From: Kalmusia sp. IMI 367209
Lineage: Eukaryota > Ascomycota > Dothideomycetes > Pleosporales > Didymosphaeriaceae
Assembly (NCBI GenBank): GCA_027946365.1
Contig: JAPEUQ010000006.1
Coordinates: forward strand, 992,001-1,056,000
Direction of reading: 5' to 3'
Length of the DNA stretch: 64,000 nt
Shown here: positions 38,446-53,824 of the stretch, one piece after another
Position numbering within the stretch: position 1 is the first letter of the stretch
How the letters are laid out: every line of letters begins with the position of its first letter
The notes under the pieces: generated by a model
What the model was told of the DNA's origin: nothing
Databases searched by the model: none
Seen by the model: only the letters and a program-made list of their open reading frames with translations
Translations under genes and position numbers: made by a program

Positions 38446-40523
38446 TTACACATCCGAAGTATACAACCATGTCAACGTTCCCCCGTACACCCTCTCCACG
38501 AACAGAAACCCACCCAGCACCTCCTTTGCACGCTCGTAATCACGCAACCCAGTCTCTCCCGCCGCCTCCATATACGTTTGCGCGAAGAATTGCTCCTCGC
38601 CAAAACCCTCGAGCAATGCAGCCCCACAAGCGCCACCCAAAGCCTCCTCCTCCCACCCTCCACGCCCCCTCACCGCCCATTTCCCTCTCCAGTCCACCTT
38701 TGAGCGAGAAAACAAGCCTTCTTATCATGGCAGCCTGGTTCGTATACCCCTTACCAACACAGTCCATACATACAACATCAACGCCAGCCTGACCGTCTCC
38801 TCCGCTCCACTCTTGCCCTGGAGACAAAGCAGCCGGTGCTCGATCCACATGTTTTGGAAATCGAGGTACTCCGTGTACGAGTCGTCTTCGACGTAGGGAA
38901 CGACCCAGTCAAGACCGCTTCGGTGTGGCGCGTCGCGGTGACAATGTCGTGGATGATCGGGGTGAAGGCGGAGTGGGTGGGCGGGAAGAGTATGAGGAGA
39001 CGTGTACCCAGGTGCGGGAGGAAGTGGGCTACGGAGGAGGGACAGGGTGACTGGGAAGGCGAGGGTGAAGGGCTGGGATGGGGCCGTGTGGGTGAGGGTG
39101 GCGAGTTTTATGGTAGCGCTGGAAAAATAGATGAGTGTCTAGGGTGAGGGAGAAGCATTGTGGGAAACTTACGCGTGGATCATGGAAGCGGATTTGTAGG
39201 GCATAGAGGAGGGGTTTTGATGGCGCCAGAGTAGGACCTGTTTGTGAGGTCATTGTTAGCGGAAGCGGTTCAGTGATAGTAGTTATTGTTAACTTGATGT
39301 CTCCTTCCCACTTTGATTATAAGATAAAAATATGCCAGAAATTGACGCACGACGATAACTGTACTCTGTGTCCTAGAGTTTTTCGCCAATGCGTTAGACT
39401 GCAAACCAGTGACAAGTGAAGTCTCGCGAATCGCCCTAGGATACGTGATGCATGTGGTAATCGTGTTCGATAGCCTTCGAAATCATGTAGCATGCGAGTT
39501 GATTATAGGGATACTTACTATTTGGCAGAGTCCGCTCATGTGTGCCCTCGCTTCATCAGCATTGCCCGTGAAAGCCTAGCGCAACCTCAGCAGAATTTAA
39601 CTTGTACTATTCCTAAACATTGCCCTACCTCCATGCTGACCAAAGAACAAATCGCCTCGACTAGGGTCTCATACCTTAGATCGTGGCCCGCATTTTTTGT
39701 CAGCCTCTCATTGATTAAGCGCATAGTTCTTCCCTTGAAGTACAGCCGATCAAATGCGCCGTCATGAAAGGCCTTGCTCGAGTTATGACTTTGGCCCGGT
39801 TTAAGGTCTCCAGAAACAAGGGCCCTGGAAGTCGCAGCAGTGGCCGCAATCGATGCTAGTGTAAGTTCGTCGGCGTCCTTGAGCGACCTGCAACCGTAGG
39901 TCTGGCGAACAAGATTCGTCGTATATGAGGGATGCATTTTTGGCATGAGAAAATTGACGTCTAATGTACGTGTTAGTTGCTTCCCGAAATCGTCGGAAAT
40001 GTTCATCCTCTGGGAACAGGAGCGCTCACGTACAGTAGTAGATGTGTCTCGACATCCGAACGGTATTGATAAGAGGTATGGGCACGAATGGGTCACCAAT
40101 GCCTTGACCAACATATGAGTATGGAGATGGTGGATAAGGTAAGGGAATAAGATGGCCGCCACGATCGAAGGAAGTCAGTTCATCAATGGTGTTGGTGTGG
40201 GGTGGGGTATATAAGAATCTGGCTGAATCTGGCTCTAAGCCAAGAGAGTGGGATCTAGGGCCTTCTGTGTGTTTGTTTGAAAGGCCGACGCTTATATGCT
40301 TTTCGTCTTCGACAACCACCTCAGAGGACTGGGCAATGATGTGCGAAATAGGAAGTGCGCCTGGAACGACACTTTGCTCCCGCAAATGGGTTTCCACGTC
40401 GCGTTGTCCTCTGGTACGCTGGCGCTCAGCAGCTATATGCGAACGGATCAAGCTCTTTTGCATACTACTGGTGGCGACGGAGAATTCACCGGTGGTATTG
40501 ATGAATCAAATCCTGGTAGACAT
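38446..40523 (-). pseudogene. Fungal-specific transcription-factor-like gene, broken or mis-sequenced
   Basis: Clear coding blocks on the minus strand belong to one gene. 40523-40034 reads MSTRI, a TGA stop (40508-40506), then FINTTGEFS and SLIRSHIAAERQRTRGQR. A 73-nt intron (ACTAAC branch) joins it to 39960-39629, giving IYYYVNFLMPKMHPSYTTN and GRTMRLINERL. A 53-nt intron joins that to 39575-39519 (AFTGNADEARAHMSGLCQI). After a non-coding stretch, 39240-38446 holds FLPHLGTRLLILFPP, NMWIEHRLLCLQG, MIRRLVFSLKGG and a C-terminal VLGGFLFVERVY. The block order recalls the family of fungal regulators with a (C/R)SHxAxxxRR-like N-terminus and a large helical fungal-trans domain. Four frame changes near 39040, 38915, 38749 and 38684 all sit in short C or G runs. 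It may be a dead gene or an intact one hidden by sequencing indels. Confidence 0.5.
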
Positions 40524-44713
<4,190 letters not shown>

Positions 44714-45603
44714 ATTTTGTTTTCTATTTGTTCAGAGTTCAACACGACGTTATGAGTTGGGATGATACCACTTCGAAAAGTTTTTGCCTCAACGGCACCT
44801 TATTTAGAATTTGGGGACTAGGGATCAGGCGGGACAACTGGCGTTAATGATTGAGATGCATGTCATCCTCTTGGCCTTTCAACCTGGTCAAGCATGCGGT
44901 GATCGACTGGATACTGTACGAGTGCGGTAAAAGCAAAAAAGGATATTTTAGCTAGAGGGGGTAGCTGCGCAGCTTGAAGCTCGCAGCTCACCAACCCATC
45001 GTCCGTACACGGATGGGCTGTCAATACAGATACGTGGGTTCCACACCCACCTGCTGCAACTCAGTCATCGTTTGATTTCTGTTGTGACTCGGTCGTCAAA
45101 TTTAGTTAATCCCACCCCAAGAGACCCCATTCTATAGCCAGCACAAGCGAACATGGATCTCGGCGCAGAAATGTGTATCTGATCGATGCAAAGAACCGAG
45201 ACCGATCCCATGCGTTCGAGGCGGGCTGGATGGACTATCGATTGCCTGGCACGCGCCGAAGCGGAGGTGAAACTTGGGGCTCTGATAGCGGTGGGCAGGG
45301 ATAGGTCGCGTGGTGGCGTCACCTAGGAAACGGGCCAATGCGAGGGCGCTACGTCTTAGACGTCGTCCACGACAACACCGCGACTTTCCAATGCAATCGC
45401 AATAATCTACATTCCTCGTGCGACATAATTAGACACTCGCGGAGACTCTGCATGAGCTTTTTCGTATGAACTACATGCTGTTCGCCCACTCTGATTGCAG
45501 ATAAACAAAGCTCGGAAAGCAGTAAACACACACATTTAAGATGCACAGGAAGGAAAGGGAAGGTGCAACGTCACCTGGCCCAGTGTACATGAGCTCTTCG
45601 CAG
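44714..45603. other. Intergenic region between SAH1 and the LIM gene
   Basis: No gene is supported. Minus-strand frames at 45065-45338 lack any domain. The segment contains the SAH1 3' end and the promoter of the LIM gene. A short palindrome AGCTGCGCAGCT lies near 44965. Confidence 0.5.
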
Positions 45604-48546
45604 ATGAGTATGCAAGCCATGGAAGCATTCCAGCGTATATCTCTAACGGTCGTGCTACAGCGAACTATTTACAAGACCTGCGCTCCAATCGCCCCGCCCG
45701 CCCTACCGGCTCTCGTCCTCCTCCCGCACATTTCAACACCTGGTCTAGTAGATCCTCAGCCAGATTCGCCGAATCACCCGCCGTCTCGCCACTTTCACAC
45801 CCAACTTTCCAGGAGGCAGGAGCCAATGTTGATGCGCCACCGCCGACTGCTCCGGAGGCAAAGTCACATCAGCGGACAACATCGAATATGAGCATAGATG
45901 AGATTTTGGCACGCGCCGGCCGGCCTCTGGTCCAGCCTCCGCGCGGGCGAAATATGTCCACATCTGCAACGGCGAGGGAACGGACACCGAGCGTGCAATA
46001 CAGGGAGAGCGGGCGGCGACAAGTGGAGAAGGACGAGGTGCGAGCATTACGAGCTGCTATGGAGGAGCTGGATTTGAAGTCGGAGCAGGGCTTGTATGAG
46101 TCGGCAAGAGATGAGGCTGCAGAATTGGTCTGGAAGCACCAGAATCCGAGTGCGCCAGGTGCAAACCCGGACGCACCATACGCTTATCCTGGACTGGACA
46201 GAAAGAAAAGCGTACAGAGAAGTCAAAGCTTGGATCGCGCTGACCAAGACCTACAGCGCACCAACTCGAAATTGAGAAGGAAGCGCAACTCCATGGGGAG
46301 TTCAACATCTGGTAGCAGGAGCAGCAGTTTACAGAGCCGTCGTGCTGGCAGCGGATCATCTGTCACCACAAATGCAGGCTTCAACACGCTGTCTACGAAA
46401 GAAACCTTGAGTGGCAATCAGTCAGAAGAGCCTATGAAGCTCCCCAAAGTCTCGTCAACTCCCTCAGACCCGAATCAGAGACGACGGAGCAGCAGTACAC
46501 GTAGAAGGATTAGCGCAAGCTTATTCAAAAATCCGGACGATCAAATCTATGAAGAGCCAGAGGAGGAGCAGGCTGACCCTCCGGCTGTTGCAAATCCCCC
46601 AGCACCCGCCAAATTACCACTGGGTGTCAGACGCAACCCGTTCGCCCGTGTTCAGTTCACTAAGGATTACAACCTTGTGAGATCGAATACTGATCCGGTT
46701 CTTGCGACCAAACGATTCGATCGCTTCGAGATCCAGAGAAATCCTCCATCACAGTCGCGCAATGCCGCCTACACTAGCAACGCGCCTCTTCCTAGAACAA
46801 GTGAGGACAGCAAGTCGGACGCAGAGAATGATCCTGAGGTCAAGATGAAAGATGGCAAGGAGATCCGAAGTGACGAACTTCGGGCGGCGACTGGATTCAA
46901 GCTGAAGGATAGGAGCGTTAAGTTACCTACGCCCACAATGGTATCGGACAGCCCAGGTCGTCCGATTGTATCGTTCAAAAAGGACTGGAGGCCAAAGGAG
47001 ATCAAACTCAAGGAGGAGATCTCTACTCTCCCAGGCGCAACGCCTCGACCTTTGAGTCAAGCTACCCGGGGCCCTCGTCCCCTATCAAAAGCCGCAACTG
47101 CTCCTGTGGTCCCGACCATCAGCACATCGGTCGAGCCTCTCAAGAAAGCTGAAGCTCCACCGCCTGCTCCTGTTGCTCAAAAGAACGTCTCTCCGATGCC
47201 GCCTGCGCCATCGACGAGAGTCAATCGTGCACAGGTTCCCACCATCAGCGTCTATGAGGATCCTCCAGTGAGGCCACTCCCTATTGCCGCGTCGTCAAGG
47301 AAAGTCAACACCCCGCCTCAAAACGCCATGCCTCCTATACCAACAATAAATGTTTCTCAGGCCCCTGCAGCGCGCTCTAAGCCATCTTCAGCGCCTTCCA
47401 TTCCGACGATCGCTGTCCAGGAGACGCCATCAATCTCAGTCAGTAACTCCAGCGGTAGTACAAGCGTAAAGTCCCGAAAGTTTCCATCGGTATCAGTCAC
47501 TCCTATCCCAACAATATCTGTGAGCGAGTCACCTCTGCCTTCAAGACACTCGCAAAGCAATGCCCCTTCGATATCTGTTACACCGTCTGTTCCGACAATT
47601 GCAATCAATGACTCGCCTGCGCCGAACAGAGGTTTTCATGCCAATACCCCCTCAATCTCCGTCACACCTTCCATCCCATCAATTAACGTCGATGGCCCGC
47701 CAACGTCAACGCGTCCGCTGCCGACACCAAATAAGGCCAAACCATCGTTTCCCCGGAATAATAATAACAGCGCTGCCGCCCCACGCTCACACTGGACACC
47801 TACTACAGTCCGTACTGGTGCCCTATGCGAACACTGTGCACTCCCTATCGCCGGCCGCATCGTCTCCGCAGCAGGCGTCCGTTTCCACCCTGAATGCTTC
47901 CTCTGCCACCATTGCGGTGAGCACCTTGAATGCGTAGCCTTCTACCCCGAGCCCTCCAACAAACACGCCGAACGCGTCTCACGTATCCGCGCCCGCCAGC
48001 GCGGTGAAGACCTTCCCATGTTGCCCACGCACCCCACGTATGAGGATATGCAGCGCCTTGAGGTCGAAGATGGCGATGAGTCCTTGCGATTCTACTGTCA
48101 CCTGGACTTCCACGAGATGTTCTCACCGCGGTGTAAGAGCTGCAAGACGCCGATTGAGGGCGAGGTCGTGGTTGCGTGCGGTGCGGAGTGGCATGTAGGC
48201 CATTTCTTCTGTGCGCAGTGTGGAGACCCATTCGATAGCAGCACGCCGTTTGTGGAGAAGGATGGGTATGCGTGGTGTGTGGATTGCCATACGAATCGAT
48301 ATTCGACCAAGTGTCGGAAGTGTAGGAAGCCAGTCACGGATACGGTTGTGAAGGCGCTGGGGAGCGAGTGGCATATTGGATGCTTTTGTTGCGTGGTGAG
48401 TTTCAGTCCCCTTTTCTTCGGTATTGAATGGCTCTAACAGTACATAGGAGTGCTCTGGTCCGTTTGAGGATGGGAGGTACTTCCTTCGTGGCGAGTCCGA
48501 GGACCCGGTTTGTGTCAAGTGTGAGGAGAGGAGGCTGAAAGCGTAA
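45604..48546 (+). CDS. Paxillin-like protein with three C-terminal LIM domains and PxIxIT-like repeats
   Basis: Exon 1 runs to 48395, and a 52-nt intron inside LIM3 leads to exon 2 (48448-48546). From the in-frame ATG at 45888 the product is 868 residues. Conserved-looking sequence continues upstream (PAYISNGRATANYLQDLRSN) without an ATG. One extra base near 45628-45631 (TTCC) would connect it to ATGs at 45604-45619, giving about 963 residues. The N-terminal two-thirds is disordered, Ser/Pro-rich, with about eleven PxIx[IV]x motifs. LIM1 begins CEHCALPIAGRIV, LIM2 CKSCKTPIEGEVV and LIM3 CRKCRKPVTDTVV, with zinc-ligand Cys/His spacing intact. Paxillin-like LIM proteins such as fission yeast Pxl1 act at the septum and in cell polarity. 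Orthology to Pxl1 is an inference from domain layout. Confidence 0.87.
47108..47700 (+). repeat. Array of ~11 PxIx[IV]x motifs in the LIM protein
   Basis: In translation the motifs are, in order, PTISTS, PTISVY, PTINVS, PTIAVQ, PSISVS, PSVSVT, PTISVS, PSISVT, PTIAIN, PSISVT and PSINVD, spaced roughly 8-45 residues apart. They match the general shape of the calcineurin docking motif PxIxIT. The DNA is not a recent tandem duplication, because codons differ between copies, so the protein motif is probably what is kept. Confidence 0.75.
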
Positions 48547-48864
48547 CGTCTGCACTTGACAGCTCAGGCTGGCCCTGGGTAGTGGGTTGGAGGAGGATGT
48601 AATAATTGGATTCTTGCACACTCTGCAAAGTCATGTTCTTGATGTGTCTACGTTTACGTGTGCATTGGAACGAAAAGCATATCGTGGAGCAGCGGGGGCA
48701 TAGTTGCATCTGATCATTCTGAACGGAAGAGGCGTTGGTTCGTGGGCGTTTTGGCATACACACAGACAAGCGAATGATGTACACATGGCATTATGTTTAT
48801 TGAGGGCGAAAGTCGGGCTATACCGTGTATACAAGGATGATATGTCTAGTTTCTATGCTCTGCG
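48547..48864. other. Convergent 3' region of LIM and ENV9-like genes
   Basis: A 318-bp stretch between two convergent stop codons. It is AT-rich with nothing further recognisable, and presumably holds both 3' untranslated regions and polyadenylation sites. Confidence 0.6.
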
Positions 48865-50204
48865 TCATGACTGTTTTCCTTTTCGTTGCTTCGCCGCTCC
48901 ATTCTCTTTGGCAGTAGTCACTTTCGCCTCAGTCTTCTTCTCCGCAGCGTTTCCGTTCATCGCCGTCGCTTTCGGATTGGTCTTCTTTTCTGCTGCCCTC
49001 TTCTTCGCTCCCTCCTGCTCTAATGCTTTTATCGTCTCCTCACTGACTTCCCACAGCTTCTTCTGCACCACTTCGTCCTTGACCTCATCCTTCAAAATGC
49101 CCATCTGCCTGCATTCCTTCAAGAACCACCCGCCCTCGCCCCTGCCATATTGTGCCTCCATTGCCGCATACAAAAAAGTCTGCGCACCTTGATCCGCGCT
49201 CTTTAGGACCAACCACCAAAGCGGCCATGTGACCATATATACTAGGAGGCCCCAGAGGCTGCCGAGGGTGAGAAAGCGGCGCATGCCGGGCGTGCGTGTC
49301 CAGCCTGGGTCTACGAGGATGACGCGCGAGTTCATGGGGTTCTTGTCCGGGCGTGCGTACGAGGAAAGGTGTTTTTGGAAGGCGAGGGCGAAGGTCATGA
49401 GGGCGAGTTTGGAGGTTGCATAGACGCCGCCGGGCGTGAATGAGATGGGTTCTGAGTTGGTGGATTTCTTTTCCTTCTTGGTTTTCTTTGCACCCTTACC
49501 TTCTGCTGCCCCTAGGTCGTTTGAGACTGGCAGTATGCCACCCAGGTAAGAGCTGCATGTCCCAAAGATGATGCGTACGTCACGGTCTGGCGGTTGTGCT
49601 CGAAGCGCTGGGCTCAATATGCTCAGCAGGTGGAAGTTCGCCATGTAGTTCAAGCCCCAAGTAGATTCCAATCCATCCTCGGTTATAGAAGCCGATCCAC
49701 TGGGGGGCGTCCGCGTGTTTGCACACAAAATGACCATATCTAGACGTCGTGGAGGCAAATTATCTACCCATCTTGTGGCAAACTCTCGTATGCTATGGAG
49801 CGATGCAAGATCAACTTGCTCGGCAGTAATTAGCTCGTTGCCCGTTTGCGACCGAAGGTCCTCGATGTAATCGACGAGGAAGGGGTCGGTGAGGGCATGT
49901 TGCGTGAGCAGCACTATTTGTGCGCCTCTCGAAGCAAGACCTTTGGCTACTTCGGCTCCGATGCCTGAGGTGCCACCCTGTGCCCACGGTTAGACTATCG
50001 TGTGTCCCAAGTATAGATTAGACATACCGTCATCATGACTACCTTGGAGTGCATGTTGCGCTCCGACGTGTTGACGGCGCCATTGAAGTACAATTTTAGG
50101 AGGTACAGCACTGCAACGCAAGGGGCGAGCTTGACGAGCGTCCATCCGAAGGGAATGGAGGAGATGCCCTGGTCCCAGCCCTGGGCGAGGATGTGGACGG
50201 GCAT
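48865..50204 (-). CDS. Short-chain dehydrogenase/reductase, ENV9-like, membrane-associated
   Basis: Exons 50204-50028 and 49977-48865, joined over a 50-nt intron, give 429 residues. The join creates the Rossmann motif TGGTSGIGAEVAKG at about residue 59. The active-site motif YATSK (Tyr-x-x-x-Lys) is present. The usual NNAG is replaced by CANT (MVILCANTRT), so that position is atypical. An N-terminal hydrophobic segment (residues 20-40) and a second one (GSLWGLLVYMVTWPLWWLVL) suggest membrane anchoring. The C-terminus is a Lys/Ala-rich tail of about 60 residues. This layout resembles yeast Env9 (YOR246C), a lipid-droplet and vacuole-related oxidoreductase. The substrate is unknown. It is divergent from the G-patch gene, whose start is only 192 bp away. 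Confidence 0.87.
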
Positions 50205-50396
50205 GCTTGGGTTTAGCGGACCGTGGGCGAAGTTCGATGTGGGACGGGACGCTGCGGCGCCGACTTTCGATGGTTTGACGCCGCTTCTTTATCGATACGG
50301 CACGTGACAGCGCGTGCATATCGATAAGACACTGCCTGCATCATAAGCTGCGAGGGTCACACCCATGGCTTCTCTTTCTCCAGCGCAGTCTATCCC
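50205..50396. promoter_or_regulatory. Compact bidirectional promoter (192 bp)
   Basis: Separates the start codons of the ENV9-like (-) and G-patch (+) genes. Both leaders and core promoters must fit here unless transcripts overlap. It contains two ATCGATA words, near 50288-50294 and 50318-50324, of the form ATCGATA(C/A). No factor is assigned. Confidence 0.5.
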
Positions 50397-51104
50397 ATGA
50401 CTGCCTCGCGCAAGGCGTACCCCGAAGAAGAGGATCTCGAAGATGCCCGTTGGGACGACGGAGACATTTCTACCGTCCCCTTTACCGAACAGCGCGCATA
50501 TGGTAGCGGGCTTTGGAAGCGACCCATCAAGTTCGTGTCCGCCTCAACGCAGGCGCCCGGAGTCACAGCATCTTCAAAAATCGACGGTCGCTCGTTCGCG
50601 GAAAGGTACCTGGCCATCGTCTCTCCGAACGGCCCACCACCAAAGGTAGAAGTTTACCCAACTTGCGGCATCTGCGGAGGCCCCGTTACCGAGTCGAACC
50701 ACCGCGATCACTTCCTGAGCCCAGTACACCAAGCTGCGCTCCCAGAAATTCATACACCTTCCGGCATTGACCGTACGCGCCTGGGTCTCAAGGTTCTGGA
50801 GAAGCACGGCTTTGATGTCGACGCGCGGATGGGTCTTGGAGCTGGCGGACAAGGCATGCTCTTCCCCATTATGCCCAAGGAGAAGCGCGATAAGCTAGGA
50901 TTGGGAGTGGACAAGAAGCTCATTGAACGAGAGAAGAAGGGAGCTGTGATGCCGAGACAAGGAACGCTGGATGCGGGAAAGGTGCGGAAACTGGCAGCGG
51001 TGCAGAAAAAGAGGGATGAGAAGCTCCACAAGATGTTTTACGGAGACGGCAAGGAGGACAGGTATCTTGGGGGAGGTGGCTATGTCGATCATGGACTGAA
51101 GTAG
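50397..51104 (+). CDS. G-patch domain protein (GPANK1-like)
   Basis: A single-exon gene for 235 residues. The middle has a small CxxC...H-type zinc-binding pattern (CGICGGPVTESNHRDHFLSPVH). It is followed by a G-patch at about residues 130-175 (LEKHGFDVDARMGLGAGGQG and KLGLGVDKK). The C-terminus is basic and ends GGGYVDHGLK. G-patch proteins bind RNA and often activate DEAH helicases. The combination with the HFLSxxH pattern recalls human GPANK1 and its fungal relatives, whose exact role is not established. It is probably nuclear. The start is the first ATG after the short shared promoter. Confidence 0.85.
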   Translation: MTASRKAYPEEEDLEDARWDDGDISTVPFTEQRAYGSGLWKRPIKFVSASTQAPGVTASSKIDGRSFAERYLAIVSPNGPPPKVEVYPTCGICGGPVTESNHRDHFLSPVHQAALPEIHTPSGIDRTRLGLKVLEKHGFDVDARMGLGAGGQGMLFPIMPKEKRDKLGLGVDKKLIEREKKGAVMPRQGTLDAGKVRKLAAVQKKRDEKLHKMFYGDGKEDRYLGGGGYVDHGLK

Positions 51105-51829
51105 GGGCAGCCTCGACTACGGATGATGGTCGTTGCAAAGCACTGGGTCATATTTTTGGACATTACATTGTGCACCTTGGGGAAAATAAGTCTACAGTAC
51201 TTGTTTGAACTTGACCTGGCGCTGTACATACTTGTGGGCCGTCGACCAGAATCATGGTAGAAGGAAACCATAAGAGGATGGTGTTCGGATTGAATCTTTT
51301 CCACATGGCATTTTGATAGGGTGGCATTGGCGTTTAGGGCTCGGCTTGAGCCTAGATCATGAGATATATTTCTGAGATACCCAATGCGAACAAGATTCAT
51401 GACAACATTTCAGTATATGTGCGAGAATGTTGTATTATAGCATGTAGTGCTAAATCACCGCGCTGATCATCAAGTGAGCGATAATCAGCTGTGATTGAGG
51501 ACAGCCATATTCGCTAAAAGATTCACCAAACTGATGAGCTGCTTTGAGAGAAGAGGCATGTCTTGGCGTGTAGATTTACTGACGCCGCTGCCAAGATGGA
51601 GGTGCGTTAGGTAAGCAAATTGTTTAATCAGACGATCGCGACGACACTTCATTTGCAGCACCAAACCTGCAGACGAGATTTTTATCGGCGCTCCGAAGCC
51701 ATTGTCGATCGATTTCTATACACGATTCGCCAATTGAGCCTTTCCCCGCCGGGCAGAGCGTCTGCGCTCGCAACGACCAGGCGCACCCTCCTCGCAGCCC
51801 CACGAACCACAAAGCATGTTCCGGTAGCA
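51105..51829. other. Intergenic region before the PPR gene
   Basis: Holds the 3' region of the G-patch gene and the promoter of the PPR gene. An open frame in phase with the PPR start runs from 51620, but the family-like sequence begins only at the ATG at 51830. Nothing else is recognisable. Confidence 0.5.
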
Positions 51830-53824
51830 ATGATAGCACTCTGGTCCCGGGCAGTTCGCAACCCGGGTACCTGTAGATGCATATCCTGCATTTCGAATGC
51901 GTCTACCGTCACCAAACGTGCTGGTGCCATCGGCATAAATGGAGCGTGGGCTTTTTTGGCACTCCGACATCGACCTTTTGCTACACGGCCGTATTCGCTG
52001 CAGGTCTTGCGATAGATGCGAAGGCTAAACGCAATCGAAACGAGCAATGGGATGGCGCCTTGAATTCCATACGCGAAGAGCTACGCCAGGTTCCGGCAGA
52101 AGGAAGCGTCGATAGCAGTATGTTCAGGGCAGGCTCTGCGCACATCGGGGAACTAATACCGGAGGATGCGGACTGGGACATCGTATCCAAAGCCATTGGG
52201 ATGGATTTGGTCGATGATGAGGTGTTCGAAGAGCGGCAGACAGGAACGAGCGTGACCGATATTCCAGAGATGTTATGGGACTTATTACCACTCGACTCCC
52301 GCTTCTCTGGTCCTACTATGCTTGAATGGCCCGCTAACACTGGCTCTGATCTGACTTCAAGACACTACTTGCCTCCACAGTCTTTGTGGGCTCTGGAGCA
52401 ACCCCGCTTGGCAGCTATGCGGAAAAGACAGACGCGAAAAAAAATAGCCATACAGGAGCTCTCAGTCGGCCTACTGATCCATAATCTATTAGCTCATTCT
52501 GGTGCATCCACGTCATCTCGAACCGCTTTTGCCTCGCTCTCGCCGCACATCGAAAGTGTAGTTCGTCTAAATACTCCGGGAATGGGAATATGCAACGCGT
52601 GAATACTTAACGAATATCAAGGGATTGACGGAAGTCGCGGTAGAAGACTGGCCTGAAGACACAATGAGCGCAAGGAAAGGTGCAAAATTACTGGCGGAAC
52701 CGCATTACCATCAGGACAGTGACGGCGATTACCACCACATCACTGGGCAGCTGAATGTGGCCATCACAAACGTTTTGAACGAATTCCAGGGGAAGCAGTG
52801 TAGTCCAGAACGCATTGCCTCTGCCACTGCGAAAATTTGCCATAACCTACTCATATCCTCCTCCGCGCCAAATCTACAAACGTTCAACATCCTCCTTGCT
52901 GGCTTTAAAAAATGGCAAAAGCCTCAGCTCCTCGACGACGTCATTCACGCACTAGATCTTTGCAAAGTCCGACCTAACGAAATCACCTGCGTCGCTATTC
53001 TTGACCACTATGCTGATACACAGCGTCCTGATCCGTTTAGTCGCTTTGTCGCTAGGATGCGAGGTGCTGGTGACGCCCTGATGCTAGCTAACCCCAACAT
53101 CACTCTGAACGAGAAAGGAAAAAGTCGTCTAATTCGCGCAAGCGATACGAAGGTCTTTCAAAAAGTCTATCCAACGCCTATGGTATTCGACTCCCTCATG
53201 CACGGGGTCTTGAAGTTTGCCGGTTTTGAGAGAGCTATGGATATCTACCACGAAATGAAAGAGGACGGCTGGGGGCTCGATATATTAGGCCTCTCTCGAT
53301 TTCTAGACGATTGCATACAACGAGCTGACTGGCAAGGGGGTTTGCTAATTTGGGGAGAGATCGCCAGCATCCGTGGGCGCATCAAACCTAAACCTTTGGC
53401 TAAGGCGTATGCGCAGTTCCTAGCTTTATGCTCCGTGGCAGGGAACCCAGCAGCTTTCAACTCAGTTCTCAACGACGTCATCAGACGGGGATATGATCGC
53501 AAGTCCATGTTAAAATCGGCGAGAGCCTTTACGAACGCTGCACGACAGAAGAATACGTACCTTGCACCAGCTTGGACTGCAGATAATCTTCTCATTGCAG
53601 TCTCAGAATACATGACCGATGGAGCTACAGAAGCCGACACAGCGCCCTTATTCGAAGAAGTGAGCACAGAATCGACCCTAGAGTACGAAGAGCCCCGGAA
53701 ACAAGACGGCAGAACTGAGGATGTATGGGCGGCCTGGATGGAACATGAGTTTGGCGAGCCGGCGATGAAGGATACAACGAAGGCTGCCGAACCGAACGAT
53801 CCTCCCCGCGCAGAAGAAAAATGA
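51830..53824 (+). CDS. Mitochondrial pentatricopeptide (PPR) protein, frame interrupted twice
   Basis: The N-terminus (MIALWSRAVRNPGTCRCISC) has the CRCxSC motif and mitochondrial-presequence character of a fungal PPR family. The frame then changes at a run of six T (51952-51957), after which FGTPTSTFCYTAVFAAGLA and a helical region follow. A second change at 52578-52590 (GGGAATGGGAATA) leads into WEYATREYLTNIKGLTEV. PPR-like repeats follow, such as TFNILLAGFKKWQKPQLLDD and VFDSLMHGVLKFAGFERAMD. Adding one T at the first site and removing one G or A at the second gives one 664-residue protein. For the second site, a 64-nt intron (52558-52621, GTAGTT donor) is an alternative. Such proteins bind organellar RNA. 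The target is unknown. Confidence 0.75.

Noticed and set aside
52558..52621. A 64-nt intron in the PPR gene
   Set aside because: GTAGTT is a weak donor, and the removed segment reads as protein (WEYATREYLTNIK) in the downstream frame. An indel is more likely, though not excluded.
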